Assembly: GCA_018857735.1 (NCBI GenBank)
Contig: JABMCL010000596.1
Span: forward strand, 54,651-118,650
DNA length: 64,000 bases
DNA from: Alviniconcha marisindica
Taxonomy: Eukaryota; Mollusca; Gastropoda; Provannidae
Direction: 5' to 3'
Shown here: positions 9,766 through 21,299 of the stretch, in pieces
Layout: every line of letters starts with the position of its first letter
How positions within the stretch are numbered: position 1 is the stretch's first letter
Translations under genes and position numbers: made by a program
Notes under the pieces: model-generated
Told to the model about the DNA's origin: nothing
Database searches by the model: none
What the model saw: only the letters and a program-made list of their open reading frames with translations

Positions 9766-11819
9766 TTCATTTGCACTGTCTTTCGTGAGGGAAACAACTT
9801 TTTTCAAAGCTTCAAATTAACAGATAATGTAAACTATGAATTAGTTGTACACAATATTAAAAAATAATTACTTCATTAGCAGAGCTGCCCCTTTCTAGTA
9901 AAAAAACTAAACAAAAACTGCCTAATCGCGATGACAGCTCTCACCACGTACGCACAGGGCTATGCACAGCAAGCTGCCTCGAAGCATTTGCATCTTCCTC
10001 CGCACGCTTGTTTGCAAGTACAGCCAATCCGTTCATAAAAAGATTCTTGCGCTTGGGATAGGTAGTCCACAAATGTCGTCCCGCCTTTTCCTCTATTTTG
10101 TTTTTCACTCAACAAATGCTCCACGGCAAAAGAAGCTGAGCGAGCTCAAAGTTTGACATAGTTCACATGGTCCAAAGCAAAACGTCAGGGCTTTAGTTTA
10201 GTCGGACATTGCACGCACGGATGTTAGTCTCCACAATGAACTGAATGCACAAGCCAAAGGACAGAGCAGGAAATCAAGAAATAGAGCCCAGTATTTAAAT
10301 TGCGGTTGTTCAATCTTTATCTGTCTTTGCCATTGTTCGGAGCTGACAGCATGATCATGCTCAAACTCCACATAAGAAAGGAAATAAAGCACACTGCTGC
10401 AGAATATGCAGCGCTGCCGCTGTAGCCTGGTGGGCATGTCTTGTCCTCACAAAATAAGATGTTTTTACACACACCAAAAATAAAATAAATGCAACGCTGT
10501 TCCAGCAGTTGTGATTGCACTTGGCCACCCAGAACAAAATTTAACCACTGTCCCGGCCATCTCAACATGAAGACGCCCCCACCCCGCCCCCAATCATGAT
10601 CACATACTTGTTACCAAACGATTCAGGCCACAGCCACTGTATCTCTTTTGGTACTGCGGAGAGCGGTTGGTCCATTGTCAGCGCAGGAGTCCGATTTGAT
10701 TTATACGTTCCACTGCTTCCTTGACCAAATTCACGACACGGTCGAGTAAGGCAGTTGCGTGGGCATTTTCAAGCAGGAGTGGCATCAAACCAATGTTGGA
10801 GACTGGCTTTTCCCATGACATTAATCTCTACTTGTGATGGGTTGAATTTCTAGCAGAGTGTACGTAATATATGCCTTAGGTCTTCTTTTTTCCTGTCATA
10901 ACTTTTAATATCCTCGAGATGACTGGTTTGCAGTGTCCTTGCAACAGAGGCAAAAACTGTTCTGATGGCGGACAAGGCACTGGAAGAACGTACGTGTATA
11001 TGGGTCATTCTGAAAACTGGACCAAAGAGGGTGCCGCTTTCCCGATGAAATAAAAATTAAACTAAAACATGAAACTTTCTAAACTACCGCTATATTTCTG
11101 ATGTAATGTGTTTGGAGAAATAAGGGAAATGCCACAAAGGGTAAATGCATCATTATTTCTTGTGCTGTGAGCCTTTATTTTGGGGTAAAAATCGCGACAT
11201 TTTTATGGCCGCCATTTGTTACATGGCTATGGGAAGGTTAACTGATAGCAGATATTTCCTTGGAATCGTTCATGATGGAATAAAAACAGGTTTCATGAGA
11301 AAGAAGAAGGCCAGTTATTACATACAAATGGTATTTATTGTGTGTTGCTTGCTATTAACAGCTCTAAACAAAGGAAAGATAATCAGTGTCTGGCACGTTA
11401 CCGATGGTGTCTTCTGAGCGTGTATCACGATATTATGACTTGTTCACAACGGAAACTAAACAACTTTCTTTTTTTCATCAGCTTGGTAGATAACCACATT
11501 TCACCTTATTTTTAATCCTGTTTGATGACATGAAAGTAGATACGAAATAAATTACAGTCATTTCTTCAGGGGTGGTTGACGTGGTGTCTTAAATGGTGTA
11601 ACGTGCGAGAACACAAAATAATTATTTCTGCTTGTACCATTGACTTTCGACCTACCCTAACGTACCAGTCCACATCAGCTGACTTGCGGCAGCAACGTTT
11701 GACCTCTTTTTGCGCTGTGTGGTGTGTATTATTTTACTAGAAAAGGGGAAAAACCTGTGGTGTCTTCAGGGTGAGGGATTTTAACGCTCGTGCACATATA
11801 GTTCCCACTCGGCTGAGTG
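9766..11819. other. Intron, nothing recognised
   Basis: Read on both strands. Small open frames (9962-10156, 10198-10568, 11145-11417) show no family motifs, and no splice-bounded exon of matching phase was found. No tRNA, LINE motif or strong inverted repeat recognised. Confidence 0.4.
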
Positions 11820-12640
11820 TTCGTTTGCAATCTGTTGTATCCAAACTTGGTATTGTGGTGCACCACCATGAGCCGGAATGTCATGCGAAAAAATGGGATT
11901 TAGCTTCAAGGTCAAGGTCACAGTATGGGCTTATATAATCAAAATACGACAGTTTCTACTATGTCTTTTATTAGTTCTAGACGAGTGAGTATTTTGCAAC
12001 CAAACTCAGTTTGAGTGCAGATCATCATAAGCAAAGAACTGTCCAGTGAAAATGTTGGATTGCTGTGTTCAAGGTCAATGTCACAGCCAAGGTTAAAAGT
12101 TTCAGTTAATGTTAGTTTGGATGATATCTTATGCATCGCTGAACCATTTGTAACCAAACCCAGTATGGTGAGACATCATTATAAGCCAGAGCGTCATATG
12201 AGAAAAATGGGTTTCTGTTTTCAAGGTCAAGGTCACAGTAACTAAATTTCGGTTCATACAATCAAATATAACTATTTATATGTTCTGAACTGCTGACTTT
12301 TTGGGGCGACCAACTTAGTTTGACAGTGAATGTTCATAAGCTGGAGTGTCTTGTGAAAAGGTTGCTTTGCTGTATTCAAGGTCAAGGTCACAGTGAAGGT
12401 TCTGAACTTCAGTGAATGTTGCCGGGACAATATCTCTGATCAGTCAAACTTAGTATGGTGATGCATTATCATCAGCCAAAATATCATTCAGAAATATCTT
12501 TTTGCTATGTTCAAGGTCAAAGCCACAATCGTTTCTACTAGATCTTCAGAAATACTGAAACTTTTGCAATCCAAATTAGTTTGATGGTAAATCATCACAA
12601 GACAGGGTAAGGCACCGTGAAAAGATTTTCTTGCTTTTAC
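11820..12640. repeat. Minisatellite of about 135-163 base units carrying TCAAGGTCAAGGTCACAG
   Basis: Five units can be aligned. The word TTCAAGGTCAAGGTCACAG or a close variant starts at about 11905, 12069, 12220, 12375 and 12510. Between anchors the units share CCAAACTTAGTTTG / CCAAACCCAGTATGGTG, a CATCATAAGC block and a GTGAAAAAATG block. AAGGTCA is the half-site bound by nuclear receptors, and two abut in each unit. Similar CAAGGTCAAGGTCAC repeats are, as I recall, common in mollusc genomes. Confidence 0.85.
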
Positions 12641-12936
12641 ACAGGGCGTGAGACAGAGAATATGGCTTGGGGGACTGTGGAGTAGATTGCTGCCACTCTT
12701 GGCTATCCCGATATCTAAAGCAGGGGTAAATACCGGTTCCAATCAAGTAAATGTGGAAAAAAAACATTGCTTCTGTAATGAATATACTTGTTTATTAAGT
12801 TTTTTGGTCAATGGCTCAAGTGTGATTCTTATATCCTTTTGTACTTGTGATGATGTCCACATAACATGTGAGACAGATTACTAATTAAGTGCGATTGATT
12901 ATTAACTTTAGAAAACAAGAAACAAATATCCCTCTG

Positions 12937-12970
<34 letters not shown>

Positions 12971-14991
12971 TATATATATATATCTATAGGGGGAAGAAAA
13001 GAAAAAAGGAAAAGAGAAATGTGTAATCTATTTCGTGCATGTCCTTACTTCGAAGAAGACATTTTAAACCAAAATCGTTAAAGAGGCAGGACAACAACAA
13101 CAAATTATGTCAGAAGTGACAGATATTCCTATATTAATTGGGAAATATTATATAATAAAAAGGCAAGAGTCAAACTGGCCACTGAGCCGACTCTATTCAT
13201 GCATTTCTGGTGTCTTCTGTAATACGCGAAACACTGACCTATGACGTAACATAATGAACAATTAACCAAGTTCCGTCACCCTGTCAATTTATGTTTATAT
13301 TTATGTGCACAAGAGATGTCAAGCTTTGATTTCCAAATAATAATATTAAAACATTCACACTTTGAATTTTTACCCTCTATGTCACAGTTTTGACCAGTTT
13401 TCAGGAGAATGACCCATATATAATCAGCAGGCAGTTGTGATACGCCATATTTCCTTGTGTTTGTAGCTACAGATTCTGACAACATCCGCTTTTCACCCTC
13501 ATTTTCTGTCTGTCGAGCTAAGGACACACTTGTGCCGTGAAAAGCACCTGAGTCGGAAATGCTCGGACAAATTATACCCCTTCAGCAAGTCATCTTTTTC
13601 TGGTTTCAGCATGGATTTTTAAGCCCACAAAAATGGCAAGGGAAGTTTCTGTCTCTTTTGTGTCTCTAAAGTGATGACTCCTTGTGGTGACTTCTTACTA
13701 TGGAAGGCAATCGTTTGCGAAATTAACAGCGCGGCCTTATTTTATGATCATTGATTGGCTTCTGATTGCTTTATCACATATGGTCCAATCAGTATGAAAC
13801 TTAATAATGTTTCTAAAGTTGGTGGAACTGATTATCTTGATATGTTTCTTTGAATTTCCGTTGGAACACTTTTACACATTAGAACGGTGATCTGAGCAGC
13901 TTTTGACAACTGAAGTACATCGGATTTTTTACTGCAAGTAATATTATTGGTCTCTCCAAAGTCTTTGTCAAACACAAGAACTATTTTCTTTGCCATGCTG
14001 TGTTTAGACAAAGTCAGGCCCAGCTGCTAAGATTTTCTCACGCAACCTTGAGGTGTGCTCATTAACATCTGTTCGCCCCACATCTTTCAGGCAGGAAGAA
14101 TACAGCTGACCAAAGTATGGCATGCTAAAGACTGAAACATTCTCTCTGACCTCTGATGTCTTCAAAATGTAAGCAAATACAGTTTAGCAAAGACAATAGC
14201 ACCTACGTCTGTTTTCATCCTCGCATTTTTCAAGCACAGGTTTTAGGTGGGCATGTGAAGAATGCAGAAAAACACTTTTTGTGTACTTTGCTTCGCTTCC
14301 GACTATGTTAACAGGTGAAAGTTTCTTAAGCAGATGTTGGTCTTGAAGCTGATGTGCGGAAACCTGGAAAGCTGCTTCAAGTCGCTTTCCCTCGTACGAT
14401 ATTGTTTTTAAAAATGTGACGAAATGAACCAAACCGCTCACCGTACTTTCTTTTCGCCCGGCAGTAAACCATATGAGAACTTTGTTTCAATGAAATAATT
14501 CGTTTTGTTGCTCACACTTCAAAGTAATATACTAAACATATAACAACAGTAGCTTACATTTTCTCTAAAAATCACTCTAGACTCATCATAGATCGAATAT
14601 TTACAAAATCGCAGTGGAATCAAAAGGTGCTATAGGCCTAGATCTAGATCGAGTCACGCCCACTGAGCTAGAGGCCGGTGGATCAGTGATAACGCCGACC
14701 AAGACAAATGACCAGAGATGCAAACTATCGGCAGCTGAGACATAAATCCTTGTGTTTCCAGACAAATAAAAAGCAAACGGATGAAAAATAGAATTAAAAT
14801 AGCCTGTGATTTTTATGCATAGAAGTTGTTCTCGGGCAGACGGACATCACAAAGCAGTCTAACAGTTTCGTGTCAGGACACCTTAATATGTACCCCGGTA
14901 CAAAAATCCTACGCTTGGTTTTTGTAAGAATGAAGTGCATTTAGAAAAGCCTGCATTTAAAATTCTTCAAAATAATGCTGTTCTTTTCATT
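12641..14991. other. Intron, nothing recognised
   Basis: A (TG)n tract at 12941-12968 followed by a short TA tract is the only clear structure. Open frames at 12648-12884, 13276-13527 and 14184-14441 have no recognisable motif. A possible exon-like stretch after TTTTACACAG at 12645 lacks family support. Confidence 0.4.
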
Positions 14992-15320
14992 GACTGTGCT
15001 CAGAACAAAATAACAAGTGAAAATATGCGCACATTGATTTCTTTCGTCGACACTTGTGTGACTGTGCTCAGAACAAAATAACAAGTGAAAATATGCGCAC
15101 ACTGATTTCTGCGCATATTTTGACTTGTTATTTGTTCAGAACAAAATAACAAGTGAAAATATGCGCATACTGATTTCTTTCGTCAACACTTGTGTAAGAC
15201 AAGTGTTGACGAAAGAAATCAGTGTGCGCATATTTACAAAATAACAAATTGCACAAGTGTTGACGAAAGAAATCAGTGTGTGCATATTTTCACTTGTTAT
15301 TTTGTAAATATGCGCACAGT
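14992..15320. repeat. Direct and inverted 68-base repeat cluster (fold-back)
   Basis: A unit containing CTCAGAACAAAATAACAAG, GAAAATATGCGCA and TGATTTCTTTCGTC-x-ACACTTGTG occurs as direct copies at about 14992, 15060 and 15133. It then occurs inverted at about 15200-15240 and 15252-15318, with a short inverted piece at 15110-15135. The transcript would fold into long hairpins. It could be a rearranged MITE; no transposase or clear target duplication is seen. Confidence 0.85.
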
Positions 15321-16001
15321 ACTTAATACTTACTACAGATGTTGTTCATGCCGTTCAATGCATCAAAAGTGCAAAAGCAAAAAGGTTCTTTGTGCAACAT
15401 TATCAAAATATTAATGTACTTTTTGTTTTGTTTCCTTATGTATATATTTGTATTTTTATTATTTTTATTTGCGAGTTCAAAAATCGTCGAGCACCGGAAA
15501 GCAGAAAAATATGCTAGTATGGGTGACAAATGCAGTCACAATGGTACTAATTAATGCGTGGACAATCTTTGATCGATTAATGTGTCCCTTATGGACGGCT
15601 TTGAACATGTCTATGTGGCTAAAAAGTCAATATTGTTAAAATTGTCAATGTGCGAAGTGCAGTGAGATTTTTTTTTTTTAGATCTGTAACTTATGCCCTA
15701 ACGATAATAATAATAATAATAATAATAAAGTTCAGTGTGTGACAGCCAGGAAAAGGGTGTGGGGGATAAAGAGTCAACCCGTAGAGGGAGGATCAAGAGC
15801 TGGTATGCCAAAAACGCGATGATCTTCGAACTTCTGTTGTGACAATGCAGTCGCATGATAAACCAAAGCCAAGCTGCTTACAGACACAGGCAAAAACAAT
15901 AACATACAACTTCCACCTACGTAGAATGTTTTTGTTTAAAGCTTGTAGGTGGCCAGCAGCTAAGTTAGGAATCTGGCAGCATTCAACAATGAAATAGACT
16001 T
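15321..16001. other. Intron; (AAT)n tract only
   Basis: An (AAT)n/ATA tract at about 15700-15727 resembles a LINE tail. The rest is unrecognised. Confidence 0.4.
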
Positions 16002-16232
16002 GAAATGTTTGGCTTCGACTTATCCGAGTGGGAAAAGAGGAAAACATGTTCGACTTAGTTGAAACTCGACTTGTCCGTTTTTGACTTATCCGTTGTAAAA
16101 TCGGTCATACAAAGAGAGACTCTGGTGGGGGCTGTGTGTGTGTGTGGGGGGGGGGGGGGGGGGGGGGAGAAACGATGTCGACTTAAGCGAAGTTCGACCT
16201 GACCTTTTTTGACTTAAGCATGTTCGACTGTA
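16002..16232. mobile_element. Possible pogo/Tigger-type transposon remnant
   Basis: CTTCGACTTATCCGAG, GACTTATCCG, GTCGACTTAAGCGAAGTTCG and GACTTAAGCATGTTCGACTG end at a TA. The reverse of the end, CAGTCGAACATGCTTAAGTC, resembles pogo-class terminal repeats. A TG tract and a run of about 20 G sit in the middle (16136-16167). No transposase frame is present, so this is a MITE-like or 3' remnant. Confidence 0.4.
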
Positions 16233-17126
16233 TTATTCTTGCTAAGTACCTTGGCCAAGAGAGTGTCGCAGATTCAGTTTTTGTCAAGAAGACTCAATCC
16301 CAATACTTCTAAACATGATACAATGTATCAGATTTGTTACTTCTGCAATCCCGGTTATGCCATGCATATAGTACTGTTATTGAAGTGACACAGGTCAGAA
16401 TATTGTTAATGCCATTAGCATTGCATATAACTCCGATGTGAATATGGCGAAACCTTCCCCGAAGTAAAAAGACTTTTGCACTTTTAAATCATAAATGACA
16501 ACTCCTTCTCTACTGTCTAATGAATCCAAAGCAGAACCATGAGTGATTAAAAATAAAAAATAAAAAATATCTGGATAGTTATTTACATACTCTGTTACTT
16601 AGGTAACCAGAATATTTGCGTTTTCGTTTTTCTTGGAGTCAGTAGGCTACATAATCAGTATCAAATTTGCCATTTATGTATTTCCACTGTGGCATCTGCG
16701 GTGATGGTGGTAGAATTGGAACAGATATAATATTGATATTACAGTCGTTAATCACGTCATTATATAATTCTTATTGCCTGAATAGATAGTTTGTATTGAA
16801 CTCTTTTGAGATAACTCTATTTGAATCTATAATTATTTCTTCTATAAATATTGTTTCTGTTACCGAATGAATGACCGCGAGGATTCTGGTGCCATACTTT
16901 GAAACTGCTGATTTACGTTGTTCTAAGAGGGATGCCTGCTTCTGCATAAGATTTGACCGTACCTTGATGCACCGGAGCACCAAGAGTTAACTTTAATTGC
17001 TTTACTATCGATGTTTCGCAATTCCCATACGAGTATGTTTGGAGCGGGGAAAAAACCCTTTTTGACCGTAGATCAACTTGGATCTGTCTAAAAATACGCG
17101 CCGATGAAGTAACGTTTTTGTTGTTG
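16233..17126. other. Intron, nothing recognised
   Basis: AT-rich sequence; the 70-codon minus-strand frame at 16771-16983 has no recognisable motif. Confidence 0.4.
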
Positions 17127-17164
17127 CTGGTGGTGGTGGTGGTGGTGGTGGTGGTGGTGGAGTC

Positions 17165-17222
<58 letters not shown>
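17127..17222. repeat. (GGT)n plus (TG)n compound microsatellite
   Basis: About eleven GGT units, a short spacer, about 27 TG units and a CG-rich end. Frames through it encode poly-Pro or poly-Val and are not genes. Confidence 0.95.
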
Positions 17223-17224
<2 letters not shown>

Positions 17225-17289
17225 CGTCCTAACACCAGAACTGTGTACTATTTTAGGAAAATTCAGTCTTCTTCAGGCGTCATTGATTA

Positions 17290-17447
17290 AATATTCAATA
17301 TGTAGCCTCCCGTTCAGCTTAGTAGTTAGATACACACCTAAAAACATTGCATATTGTTTATAGTTTAATACTTGCAAACAGTATACAATGTTTTAGGTGT
17401 GTACCTAATTACTAAGCTGAACGGGAGACTACATATTGAATATTCCA
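17290..17447. repeat. Imperfect inverted repeat, arms about 58 bases
   Basis: The left arm contains TTCAATATGTAGCCTCCCG and TTCAGCTTAGTAGTTAG. The right arm contains CTAATTACTAAGCTGAACGG and GAGACTACATATTGAAT, its reverse complement with few changes. The loop is about 40 bases. It adjoins the LINE below and probably arose by inverted duplication of its next segment. Confidence 0.85.
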
Positions 17448-17479
17448 GTTCAAGTAATTTTTGTTTTGTCTCCATTGTT

Positions 17480-18209
17480 AAAAAGGAGTATAAATACGTG
17501 TTCTCTCGTGATAATTCAGATTTTTTAGAAGAAAAAACAATTCATATAATACACGCTTAGTTTATTTAAATCGGACTGACAGACCTTTCGTACATGGTTT
17601 ACCACCCTCTTGGTCGCATGCTGTCTGAAGATTATGTTGACCCAAGTAGACATATCAGCCTCATATTGTACCACACGTGTATAGTTTATAATGCTTTTGG
17701 GAGATCATGTATAAGAATATATACGATAAATGCAATAACTGAGCCCTGTGGAATACCCTTATCAGTATCTTTGTTGGATGAATATATGCGTCTTACCTAC
17801 TCGGGTACAAATACATCTTTCATTTTTTTAATGTATCACACCAGTTATCCACATGTTGTTTAGTTTATAAAGTAGTTTAACATACCACATAAGTTGTCAT
17901 AAGATTAAAATATAAATAAATTTAAAAAATGCGGCTAAAGTGGTTTTTTCTCCATGAAAAGATTGCTTATGTCTTTTGAGTTTTACTAAATGATCAGTTG
18001 TACATATTTTCCTTTCCTAAAATCTGCTTGATTAGCAGGGATTGTAAAAAAACAAATTCACAAAAATCTAGCAACCGTTTAAGCATAATCTTTTCCCTTA
18101 TTATACTAGCTTGCGATGTAAGTGAAATTGGTCTGTAGCTGGTAATTGCTGACCGTGGTTTGTCTTGCTTTAGAATCGGGATTATTACTGACTGCTTCAA
18201 GCTCTTCAT
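17480..18209 (-). mobile_element. Degraded LINE reverse transcriptase
   Basis: On the minus strand, from 18209 downward: LKQSVIIPILKQDKPRS and SYRPISLTSQ (RT fingers, normally YRPISL), EKIMLKRLLDF, and later KGIPQGSVIAFIVYILIHDL (motif B, normally QGS-x-LSP). Then QYEADMSTWVN stands where QYADD-x-x-x-W should be. The catalytic YADD is altered to YEAD and there are several frameshifts and stops, so it cannot be active. Jockey/I- or CR1-like; antisense to the PARP gene. Confidence 0.8.
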
Positions 18210-18796
18210 TTAACCAGCTTTTTTCTTTTCTTTTCGTTTTTCTTCTTTTTATTTTGGTATTGTTGTTATTGATCGCCTCATCTCGAGATGAACACTATTT
18301 TCTTCAGAATGGCAAGTATAGCGCTATCCTCTGCTTCCTAGCAGACCCACTGCGCTCTACAGTGCTCCCGATAACGCACAACTGCGGGTCTATTACGCAC
18401 AAATTACAATTTTGACGCACAGATGAGGGATCCGTGCGTCATCTTGACGCGCACGTATTTTCAAAGCGATCGAGATAGTTCGACGGTCATTTAGCGCATC
18501 AACGACACCAGATCGACAAGGTTCGGAACGCAAAACTCTGCTTGTCTAACCACATTCCTGTCGGCGATGTTGATTGGTATAAATGTCATTTCCGGCAGTT
18601 GTATTTTAAAGCTGATTGGTGGGAAATTCACTTACTTTCTACGCTGTCATTTCCTTTGTGCGCTTTTGTCATTTCGGCTGAAAACATGTCGCTTATGCCT
18701 GCCTTACATGTGCGAAAAAACGCTCTGCAGCAAAGTTTGATGAAAATATTATCATTCAGGGAGAGAGAAGTATGAAAGCAGCTCAAAAAGATCCTA
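18210..18796. other. Intron, nothing recognised
   Basis: Contains several GACGCAC/TGCGTCA words around 18410-18450 but no element boundary. The 77-codon open frame at 18542-18775 has no recognisable motif. Confidence 0.35.
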
Positions 18797-19083
18797 CCGC
18801 AACCGTAGTCGTTAGCGTACGTTTGACTGGTGCAACTGTAGTATGTAGCGTAAATGCGACTGAATTTTGGCAGAGGCAAATACGGCCTCCCTCATTTTTA
18901 CTACTGTAGGTAGCGTAAATGCGACTGAATTTTGGCAGAGGCAAATACGGCCTCCCTCATTTTTACTTCTACCCAGTAGTAAAAATGAGGGAGGCCGTAT
19001 TTGCCTCTGCCAAAATTCAGTCGCATTTACGCTACCTACTACAGTTGCACCAGTCAAACGTACGCTAGCGACTACGGTTGCGG
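18797..19083. mobile_element. Fold-back element with internal 65-base duplication
   Basis: The ends are inverted: CCGCAACCGTAGTCG-x-TAGCG at the left and its complement ending CGACTACGGTTGCGG at the right, with ACGTTTGACTGGTGCAACTG inside each arm. A 65-base block (GTAGCGTAAATGCGACTGAA through CATTTTTACT) starts at 18845, repeats at 18910, and occurs once inverted at about 18978-19040. Transcripts would fold almost end to end. The paired open frames reading VNATEFWQRQIRPPS on both strands follow from the palindrome and are not genes. Confidence 0.9.
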
Positions 19084-19126
19084 GAAAATGCCTCTTGCAA
19101 TTCCTCAGTGATCTACTCTTTGCCCT

Positions 19127-19345
19127 GGCAGCCAAATGATTTATTATAATTACCGTTTTTGCGACAGCTACTTTTGTACTTGCTTCCTTCACAGATGTGC
19201 TGTATTCCACTGGAACAACCTCGAACAAAACTGAGGTTGTTCAATGGCTGTTCGATGACTGTTCCGATAAAAAGTAAAGTCAGTGAAAGAAGCAAAATAA
19301 AGAAGTAATTGTCGCAAAAACGGTAATTACAATTATTTGGCTACC
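19127..19345. mobile_element. MITE with 36-base terminal inverted repeats
   Basis: Starts GGCAGCCAAATGATT, followed by TAATTACCGTTTTTGCGACA, and ends with TGTCGCAAAAACGGTAATTA then CAATTATTTGGCTACC, the reverse complement with few mismatches. A second inner pair (CTTGCTTC-x-TTCAC / GTGAAAGAAGCAA) continues the stem. Size is 219 bases, non-coding. It lies 43 bases from the previous fold-back element. Confidence 0.85.
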
Positions 19346-19716
19346 TGATGGAAGCAAAAATCACTGTAGAACTGTGAGAACCTGAGATCAGGGCGGGGAC
19401 ATTTTGCGACCGTGATCTCCCACCTAGATTTTTGTTGTTGTTGTTATGCATTTGAAAGAAAGAAAACTTCTAAAATGACTCAGATTGAAAGGACAGAGGG
19501 AAAAGTTAATTTTTTATGTATCATGTACTATGTAAATGTGAAGATAGTAATGATGGAGCATTTGTGGTGTGATGTTTTTGTTGTTATTTTTGTTCAAATA
19601 CAAAAACAGTTGCTACAGAATATTTATATAGACTACTTCAGTCTAGGCTGTTTGACCCATAGATGTCTTTGACAGGGCGTCATACTGACCCTCCCTTAAA
19701 CTTGGAACCGTTACAG

Positions 19717-19815
19717 TCCCGGTTGGTACATTTACGGACATGCCTTCAGCAGCTGAAGATGACGCCACAACTGACACTGACGAAGAGAAAAATGACAGAG
19801 AGCCGGGGCAACAAG
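19717..19815 (+). CDS. Possible acidic linker exon of the PARP gene
   Basis: Follows CCGTTACAG and ends CAACAAG|GTCAGT, 99 bases. With start phase 1 the frame is open and reads PVGTFTDMPSAAEDDATTDT then DEEKNDREPGQQ, an acidic, disordered-looking segment; the phase 1 end matches the phase 1 start of the exon at 28452. It has no domain signature, the phase 0 frame is also open, and the acceptor tract is weak, so this is a suggestion only. The donor again has C at the third position, as in the exon at 1585. Confidence 0.3.
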
Positions 19816-20136
19816 GTCAGTGTGCCGTAAAACATGCTTTAAAAACATAAGTCGTTTTCTGGGTTGTAACTTACGGAAGAATTTCATACTTTAAGATCTG
19901 CATAATACTGCATATCTTTAGGTTACAGCTATGCTGTTGTGTTTCATGTTTCTTTTTTTCTTTTTCTTTTCTTTCTGTGTAATACTGCATATCTTTAGGT
20001 TACAGTTATGCTGATGTTGTTTTTGTTTGTTTGTTTTTTCTTGTTTTTTGTTTTTCTTTTCTTCTTTCTTTCTTTCTCTCTTTTTTTCCTCAGTATTTAC
20101 CTGTTGCAAAACCATTTTTATTTTATTTTATTGTAA

Positions 20137-21295
20137 TGGAGTGGTTCGGTAGAAGGACAGGACACAGGCAGCGGAGTCAGTCAAAATGGAGACCACAGCA
20201 GGAGGCGACGGCAAACAGGCTTTATTCTACAGCAGCAGACAACTTTCTCAGCACACACAAAATCCTCACGCGCACGCATAGATAAGAGAACTGCGCGGGC
20301 CGCAAAGAACACACGCTATCGCTACAATGAAATCGGCCCTCTGGACCACAAAATGGCTGACAATCGTGTTTCCTTGGCCCGCACAAATACAGTTTCCTCA
20401 ACAATAACTAAACTAATTAAAACATGAAATACATCAAATAAAAGCTACAGTTACAACCTTTTAAACCGTATAAACAAATGTACACACATGACTTATTTAA
20501 TGTACAACAAGAGTGGGAAGCGTGGCTTGCACCTGTCTATAAGCAGATTCGTACAACTAAATCACAACTAACACAATGTACAAAATATAACTGTCAATAA
20601 AACTTACATCAGAATAAAGTGCACGCTCCCACGGTTAAAATGGTACATAACAATTACAATACAACGCTCTATAAGAGAAGCAAGACACACTCAAAGACTA
20701 GTACTAAAACAATCGGTGCGATCTTTCGCCTGGGGCGCGTTATCTTAGTCGCAGCAGCGCTGATAGTGATACCAAGTAGTCTATGAATACAACTTAGCTT
20801 CTACAGTACACAATACTTAATAAGTTAATTTCAACCCAAAATAAACACTAAACATGAAGTCAGCTAAGCAAAATACTATACGACAAAGCATTGAACGACA
20901 CAGAATTACTTCAATCAGTCAAAACAACGATTCACTACTATTCACTAGTACTACACAGAAAATGCGCCATGCAGACGACGGCTATAAAAAGAATGGACCT
21001 AGAGAGGAATCGGCAACTGATTAAGCTCGATCCTGCGTCTAAATAAGATCTAAATAAACATTCTAAGATGCCAAATTATATTCCACATGACTTAGTGCAT
21101 AAAAAGGACTAGGAGAACAAAGAGTATGTAAACAAACAAGCGGTCAAAATATTAAGGGAGTAAACAGATTTGAAAATGGCGCGCACCAGCGGCTATCGCC
21201 GGTCGGCTGTGTGAAGGCCATGTGGCGTTACGCAACACGCAGCGCTTCAAAACAAAAGCGTCGTCTGCTCCGGTTCCCGGGTTACTAACAGTACA
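20137..21295 (-). mobile_element. Solo long terminal repeat
   Basis: On the minus strand the unit begins TGTACTGTTAGTAACCCGGG and ends CCGAACCACTCCA, that is, TG to CA. It is flanked by GTAA at 20133-20136 and again at 21296-21299 (GTAAT on both sides if five bases are counted), a target duplication typical of LTR elements. Near its 3' end TAGAATAAAGCC supplies a polyadenylation signal followed by a GT-rich stretch, as expected at the R/U5 border. No primer-binding site, polypurine tract or gag/pol frame adjoins, so it is probably a solo LTR left by recombination. Confidence 0.7.
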
Positions 21296-21299
21296 GTAA

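Noticed and set aside
14992..15320. CRISPR-like spaced repeats
   Set aside because: Units are in both orientations, without unique spacers of constant size, and the DNA is eukaryotic.
18812..19228. Overlapping opposite-strand frames of 138 and 90 codons with shared peptide
   Set aside because: They are produced by the palindromic element and its internal duplication.
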